Of a DNA stretch of 64,000 bases, positions 60,256 to 64,000 are shown one piece after another. Position 1 is the stretch's first letter. Each line of letters begins with the position of its first letter. The notes under the pieces were generated by a model. It did no database searches and was not told where the DNA came from. It saw only the letters and a program-made list of their open reading frames with translations. This DNA is from Streptomyces sp. Q6 (lineage in GTDB: Bacteria > Actinomycetota > Actinomycetes > Streptomycetales > Streptomycetaceae), in the NCBI RefSeq assembly GCF_036967205.1, contig NZ_CP146022.1, positions 4,836,001-4,900,000 on the forward strand, read 5' to 3'. Position numbers and translations under genes: made by a program.

Positions 60256-61127
60256 GCAGGGTCAGTCTGGAAGGTCAGGTCGCGGTCGTCACGGGCGCGG
60301 CGCGCGGGGTGGGCGAACTGCTCGCCCGCAAGCTGTCGGCGCGCGGCGCCAAGATCGCGCTGGTCGGCCTGGAGCCGGACGAGCTGAAGCAGGTCGCCGG
60401 GCGGCTGCACGCCGACGCCGACTGGTGGCACGCCGATGTCACGGACCACGAGGCGATGGCGCAGGTCGCGCGGGAGGTGAAGGAGCGGTTCGGGAAGGTC
60501 GACATCGTCGTCGCGAACGCGGGCGTCGCGAGCGGCGGGCCCTTCGTGGACTCCGATCCCGTGGCCTGGCGCCGGGTCATCGAGGTGAACCTGATCGGTT
60601 CCGCGGTCACCGCCCGCGCCTTCCTCCCCGTACTCATGGAGTCGCGCGGCTATCTGTTGCAGATCGCGTCGCTCGCCGCGATCACGCCCGCGCCCATGAT
60701 GACCGCGTACTGCGCGTCGAAGTCGGGTGTCGAGGCGTACGCGCACAGCCTGCGCGCCGAGGTCGGTTACAAGGGGGTGCGGGTCGGCGTCGGGTACCTG
60801 TCGTGGACCGACACCGACATGGTGCGCGGCGCCGACCAGGACGACGTGATGCGCGAGCTGCGCCAGCGGCTGCCGTGGCCGTCGAACAAGACGTATCCGC
60901 TGGGTCCGGCCGTCGACCGGATCGTGGCCGGCATCGAGCGCCGCCAGTCGCATGTGTACGCGCAGTGGTGGCTGCGCGGCATGCAGGGGATCCGCGGGTA
61001 CCTGCCCGGGGTGATCGGGGCGGTCGGGCAGCGCGAGATGCGGCGGTTCGAGCCGCGGCTCGGGTCCGTGTCGAAGGGCCTTGTGGGCGCCGGCGGGTCG
61101 GCGGACGAGAGCGCTCGACTGCGCTGA
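60252..61127 (+). CDS. Short-chain dehydrogenase/reductase
   Basis: ATG 60252 overlaps the hydrolase stop. The 291 residues contain the NAD(P)-binding TGAARGVGELLARKL near 14-28, NAGVASGGPF near 88-97, catalytic Ser in IASLAA and the YCASKSGVEAY motif with Tyr/Lys near 155-160. The length and C-terminal extension (about 50 residues past the core) resemble the SDR group that acts on alkyl or cyclic alcohols. It could supply or consume the ketone/alcohol in the BVMO pathway. Confidence 0.9.
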   Translation: MSRVSLEGQVAVVTGAARGVGELLARKLSARGAKIALVGLEPDELKQVAGRLHADADWWHADVTDHEAMAQVAREVKERFGKVDIVVANAGVASGGPFVDSDPVAWRRVIEVNLIGSAVTARAFLPVLMESRGYLLQIASLAAITPAPMMTAYCASKSGVEAYAHSLRAEVGYKGVRVGVGYLSWTDTDMVRGADQDDVMRELRQRLPWPSNKTYPLGPAVDRIVAGIERRQSHVYAQWWLRGMQGIRGYLPGVIGAVGQREMRRFEPRLGSVSKGLVGAGGSADESARLR

Positions 61128-61251
61128 CCTGCGGTTCTGTCGTCCCTGGGTGTGCGGTGCACGGACGGTCATTGATCGAAATGCGCCGTATGTCCGAGCG
61201 TGTCAGGCTGGTCGAGGCCCGAACCCCTCACCCACTACAGGAGTGACCAGC

Positions 61252-61458
61252 ATGGGCATCATGGACCAGTTCAAGGACAAGGGCGAAGAGCTCGCCAACA
61301 AGGCCAAGGAAGCCGCGAGCGGCGACAAGGGCCAGGCGAGCGACCGCGCGCAGCAGGCCAAGGACGAGGTCGGCGAGCGCGGCTCGCAGGCCAAGGACCA
61401 GGCGCAGCAGGCCGCCCAGGACGCGCAGGACAGGTTCGATCAGGGGCGCGACTCCTGA
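61252..61458 (+). CDS. Small Lys/Gln/Asp-rich stress-like protein
   Basis: The 68-residue product starts at ATG 61252 after AGGAG (61240-61244) and reads GIMDQFKDKGEELANKAKEAASGDKGQASDRAQQ, a low-complexity hydrophilic helix pattern. It is similar in composition to CsbD-like or LEA-like stress proteins and to the MT0933-type antitoxin-like family often named in Streptomyces. No toxin is adjacent. A disordered-to-helical protectant role is inferred from composition only. Confidence 0.65.
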   Translation: MGIMDQFKDKGEELANKAKEAASGDKGQASDRAQQAKDEVGERGSQAKDQAQQAAQDAQDRFDQGRDS

Positions 61459-61492
61459 CGCTGTCGTACGCGTTCGTCCGTCCTTCTCTTCC

Positions 61493-61534
61493 GTGATCGA
61501 CCCCCGCCCGGCATTCCGGGCGGGGGTCGATCAC
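61493..61534. terminator. Very strong bidirectional terminator
   Basis: GTGATCGACCCCCGCCCGG (61493-61511) pairs perfectly with 61516-61534 across a 4-base loop, a 19-bp stem. It lies between the small protein and the convergent tricorn-type gene. Confidence 0.85.
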
Positions 61535-61551
61535 GTGGCGCCCCGGGCCGG

Positions 61552-64000
61552 CTACCGGGGAGGCAGCTTGGGGCGGCGGCGGTCCGGGATGTCCGAGTAG
61601 TCCGGCGGGTTCAGGGCGCCCTGTTCCTTCAGCAGGTTCAGGGCGAGCTCCACCGCGTCGTCGAGCTGCGCGTGCCGGCCCTCCGCCCAGTCGAGGGGGG
61701 TGCGCAGGACCTCGATGTCGGGGTCGACGCCCCGGTTCTCGATGGACCAGCCGTACTCGGGGAACCAGGCCGCGTTCATCGGCACGGTGATCACCGTGCC
61801 GTCGCCGAGGGTGTGCCGTCCCGTCATGCCGACGACGCCGCCCCAGGTGCGCTGGCCGACGACCGGGCCGAGCGCGAGCAGCTTGAAGGCGGCGGTGATC
61901 ATGTCGCCGTCGGAGGAGGTCGCCTCGTCGGCCAGCGCGACCACCGGGCCCCGGGGGGCGTTCGACGCGTACGACACCGCCTGCGCGTCCCGGGTCAGGT
62001 CCCAGCCGATGATCTTCCGGGTCAGCTTCTCGATGACCAGCTCGCTGATGTGGCCGCCCGCGTTGCCCCGTACATCGACGATGAGGGCGGGCCGGGAGAC
62101 CTCCATGCGCAGGTCGCGGTTGAACTGGGCCCAGCCGGAGCCGCCCATGTCGGGGATGTGCAGGTAGCCGCACTTGCCGTTGCTCAACTCCCGTACGACC
62201 GCGCGGCGTTTGGCGACCCAGTCCTGGTAGCGCAGCGGGCGCTCGTCGACCAGCGGGACCACGGCCACCCGGCGGGAGCGGCCTGCGCCGCCTGCCGGAC
62301 GCGAGGGGCCCGGAGTGCCTTCCTCGGCAGGGTGGTCGGCGACGGTGCGGGTGAACGTCAGTTCCACGGTGGTGCCGCCGGCGCCCGCGAGCAGCGGGAA
62401 GGGGCCGGTGAGCGGGTCGACCGGGCGGCCGTCGACGTGGGTGAGGACCGCGCCCTCGCGGATGCCGGTGCCGGCCAGCGGGGAGCGGGCCTTGGAGTCG
62501 GACGAGTCGCCGGGCAGGATCCGCTGGAGGGTCCAAGCGCCGTCCCGGCAGACGAAGTTGGCGCCGAGCATGCCCTGGGCGCGCTGGTAGTGCGGCGGGC
62601 CCTCGTTGCGGCGGGCGGCGGAGACGTAGGCGTGCGAGGTGCCCAGTTCACCGAGGACCTCGCGCAGCAGATCGGCGAAGTCGTCGGGGGACGCGACTCG
62701 TTCGACGAGCGGGCGGTACTGGTCGAGGACCCCGTCCCAGTCGATGCCGCACATGTCGGGGGCCCAGAAGTAGGTGCGGATGATGCGGCCCGCCTCGTCG
62801 AAGGCGCCGCGCCATTCGGCGGGCGGGTCGGCCTCGTGGAGGATGCGGCGCAGGTCGATCCAGACCGTGGAGTCGTTGTCGCCGGCCTCGGTGGACGGCA
62901 CCGACTGGAGGTCGCCCTCGTCGCCGACGACGAGCCGGGTGCCGTCCCCGCTGACCGCGAACCAGTCCATGTGGTCGACGAGTTGGGTCTTCTTGCCCTT
63001 GGCCAGGTCGAAGTGTTCGAGGGTCGGCTGGGAGGACGTGTCGGCCGGGTTGGCGAACGTCTCGCCGAGCGCGCCCGAGATCGGCCAGCGCAGCCAGACC
63101 AGACCGCCGCCGGCGACCGGGTGCATCGCCGAGTACTTGGAGGCGGCGACCGGGAACGGCACGACGCGGTTGGCCAGGCCCTCGATCTCCACGGTCGGCG
63201 TGCCGTCGCCGGTGTTCTCGCCCGGGTCGAGACCACCGGCCGCGGTGCGCCCGTCGGGCGAGAGCGCGAAGGGGGACGGGGTCGCCGACGACAGCGGTAC
63301 GAGGTAGGGGCGGCAGCCCAGCGGGAAGGACAGGTCGCCGGTGTGCACGTCGTAGACCGGGTCGAAGCCGCGCCACGACAGGAAGGCGAGGTAGCGGCCG
63401 TCGCGGGTGAAGACCGGGTTCTCGTCCTCGAAGCGGCCGTTGGTGACGTCGACGATCGTGCGGTCCTTGATCCGGGCCATCTTGATCTGCCGCAGCGAAC
63501 GCCCGATGCCGGGGTGGGCCCAGGTCAGCCAGGCGCCGTCCGGCGAGAAGGCGAGGTCGCGGACGGGCCCGTTCGTGGACCGGATCAGCTCGGTGACCTC
63601 GGTGACCTCGGTGACCTCGGTGACCTCGGTGACCTCGGTGACCTCGGCGTTCCCTTCCTGAGTCCCGGTCGCGTCGGCCGCGTCGTTCGTCTTCTCCGGC
63701 ACGGTGAGCAGCAGGAGGCGCCCGTCGTTCGAGGCGATGGCGAGGCGCCCGCCGTCCGGGTCCGAGACCAGCTCCTGGACGCGGCCGAGCCCGCCCGAGG
63801 CGAGGCGGCGCGGCGGGCGGTCGCCGCTGGCGCGCGGCAGGTAGGCGATCTCGACGGCGTCCTCGCCCTCGGCGTCGGTGACGTACGCGACCTGCCCGCC
63901 GGAGCCGAGCATCTCGGGCAGCCGTACGCGGACGCCCGGGGTGTCGGTGATGGTGCGGGCCGGTCCGTCGCGGTGGGTCAGCCAGTACAGGCTGCCGCGC
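61552..64000 (-). CDS. Tricorn-type protease, S41 family (right edge cut)
   Basis: The frame is open to the window edge, so the N-terminus lies beyond it; at least 816 codons are present. Beta-propeller repeats (AIASNDGRLLLLTVPEK, DLAFSPDGAWLTWAH) precede a C-terminal tricorn core. Next come PDZ-like VRDGAWTLQRILPG and TGIREGAVLTHVDGRPVDPLTG, and then the S41 catalytic domain, with LIVDVRGNAGGHISELVIEKL and the nucleophile Ser in DEATSSDGDMITAAFKLL. The enzyme degrades peptides, downstream of the proteasome in archaea. It shows an unusual VTE repeat (see findings). Confidence 0.9.
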   Translation of the reverse strand, partial: RGSLYWLTHRDGPARTITDTPGVRVRLPEMLGSGGQVAYVTDAEGEDAVEIAYLPRASGDRPPRRLASGGLGRVQELVSDPDGGRLAIASNDGRLLLLTVPEKTNDAADATGTQEGNAEVTEVTEVTEVTEVTEVTELIRSTNGPVRDLAFSPDGAWLTWAHPGIGRSLRQIKMARIKDRTIVDVTNGRFEDENPVFTRDGRYLAFLSWRGFDPVYDVHTGDLSFPLGCRPYLVPLSSATPSPFALSPDGRTAAGGLDPGENTGDGTPTVEIEGLANRVVPFPVAASKYSAMHPVAGGGLVWLRWPISGALGETFANPADTSSQPTLEHFDLAKGKKTQLVDHMDWFAVSGDGTRLVVGDEGDLQSVPSTEAGDNDSTVWIDLRRILHEADPPAEWRGAFDEAGRIIRTYFWAPDMCGIDWDGVLDQYRPLVERVASPDDFADLLREVLGELGTSHAYVSAARRNEGPPHYQRAQGMLGANFVCRDGAWTLQRILPGDSSDSKARSPLAGTGIREGAVLTHVDGRPVDPLTGPFPLLAGAGGTTVELTFTRTVADHPAEEGTPGPSRPAGGAGRSRRVAVVPLVDERPLRYQDWVAKRRAVVRELSNGKCGYLHIPDMGGSGWAQFNRDLRMEVSRPALIVDVRGNAGGHISELVIEKLTRKIIGWDLTRDAQAVSYASNAPRGPVVALADEATSSDGDMITAAFKLLALGPVVGQRTWGGVVGMTGRHTLGDGTVITVPMNAAWFPEYGWSIENRGVDPDIEVLRTPLDWAEGRHAQLDDAVELALNLLKEQGALNPPDYSDIPDRRRPKLPPR
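63591..63645. repeat. 9-nt tandem repeat in the tricorn gene
   Basis: GGTGACCTC recurs six times in tandem, with partial units at each end, encoding VTEVTEVTE on the minus strand. It is an in-frame microsatellite within the propeller region. Confidence 0.9.

Overview
The window is high-GC actinobacterial DNA and is almost certainly from a Streptomyces chromosome. The evidence is the codon usage, the HrdD-type sigma factor with a SigR-type promoter, the conserved galU-moeA-moaC-mog-rimJ-sepX block, and the density of TetR, MarR, WYL, MerR and DeoR regulators sitting beside transporters and redox enzymes. No plasmid, CRISPR array or complete biosynthetic cluster is visible.

Layout. Positions 1-4106 are the right end of a prophage: tail or structural proteins, a LysM amidase endolysin, a holin-like protein and small membrane proteins, closed by a strong terminator. 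Positions 4111-7385 hold accessory DNA: an XRE regulator with a translationally coupled acetyltransferase, three tiny overlapping genes, a small XRE repressor and a gene-free stretch rich in dyads. This stretch ends at a tRNA-Arg(CCT) whose 3' end faces the prophage, so the tRNA is the probable attachment site. Positions 7721-20744 are ordinary chromosome: acyl-CoA synthetase, secreted M6-type protease, TetR with an EmrB-type exporter, MarR with a LigB-type dioxygenase, an acetyltransferase, hrdD, WYL with an MFS exporter, and an orphan sugar-binding lipoprotein. Positions 20806-27461 carry a frameshifted TetR gene, a 14-nt tandem repeat, a 3alpha(20beta)-hydroxysteroid dehydrogenase, and the fructose PTS operon fruR-fruK-fruA, whose spacer and linker contain further repeats. 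Positions 27561-32775 carry a DUF6227-type protein, an L,D-transpeptidase lipoprotein, a frameshifted P1 (S58) peptidase with a repeat insert, and LtrA.

Positions 33050-37834 form an oxygen-limitation block: a NarK-type nitrate/nitrite transporter, pyruvate formate-lyase and its activase. A perfect Rex-type operator and DevR/OsdR-like boxes lie upstream of pflB, a DevR/OsdR-like box lies upstream of narK, and the strongest box lies upstream of a small membrane protein gene at 27204. Positions 37860-46970 run from MscL through an SAF/CpaB-like protein, MTA phosphorylase, an FmdB zinc ribbon with a CIRCE-like element, an MFS protein, a K+/H+ antiporter and a penicillin acylase family protein. 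Positions 47029-53189 are the galU, molybdenum cofactor and sepX block. A tRNA-Ala(CGC) follows, then an S9 peptidase, GNAT, exonuclease III, MerR, a Baeyer-Villiger monooxygenase/hydrolase/SDR operon, a small stress-like protein, and a tricorn-type protease cut by the right edge.

Two genes (TetR at 20806 and the P1 peptidase at 31287) are broken in a way that fits one missing C in a C-run. A sequencing cause must therefore be excluded before either is treated as a real pseudogene.
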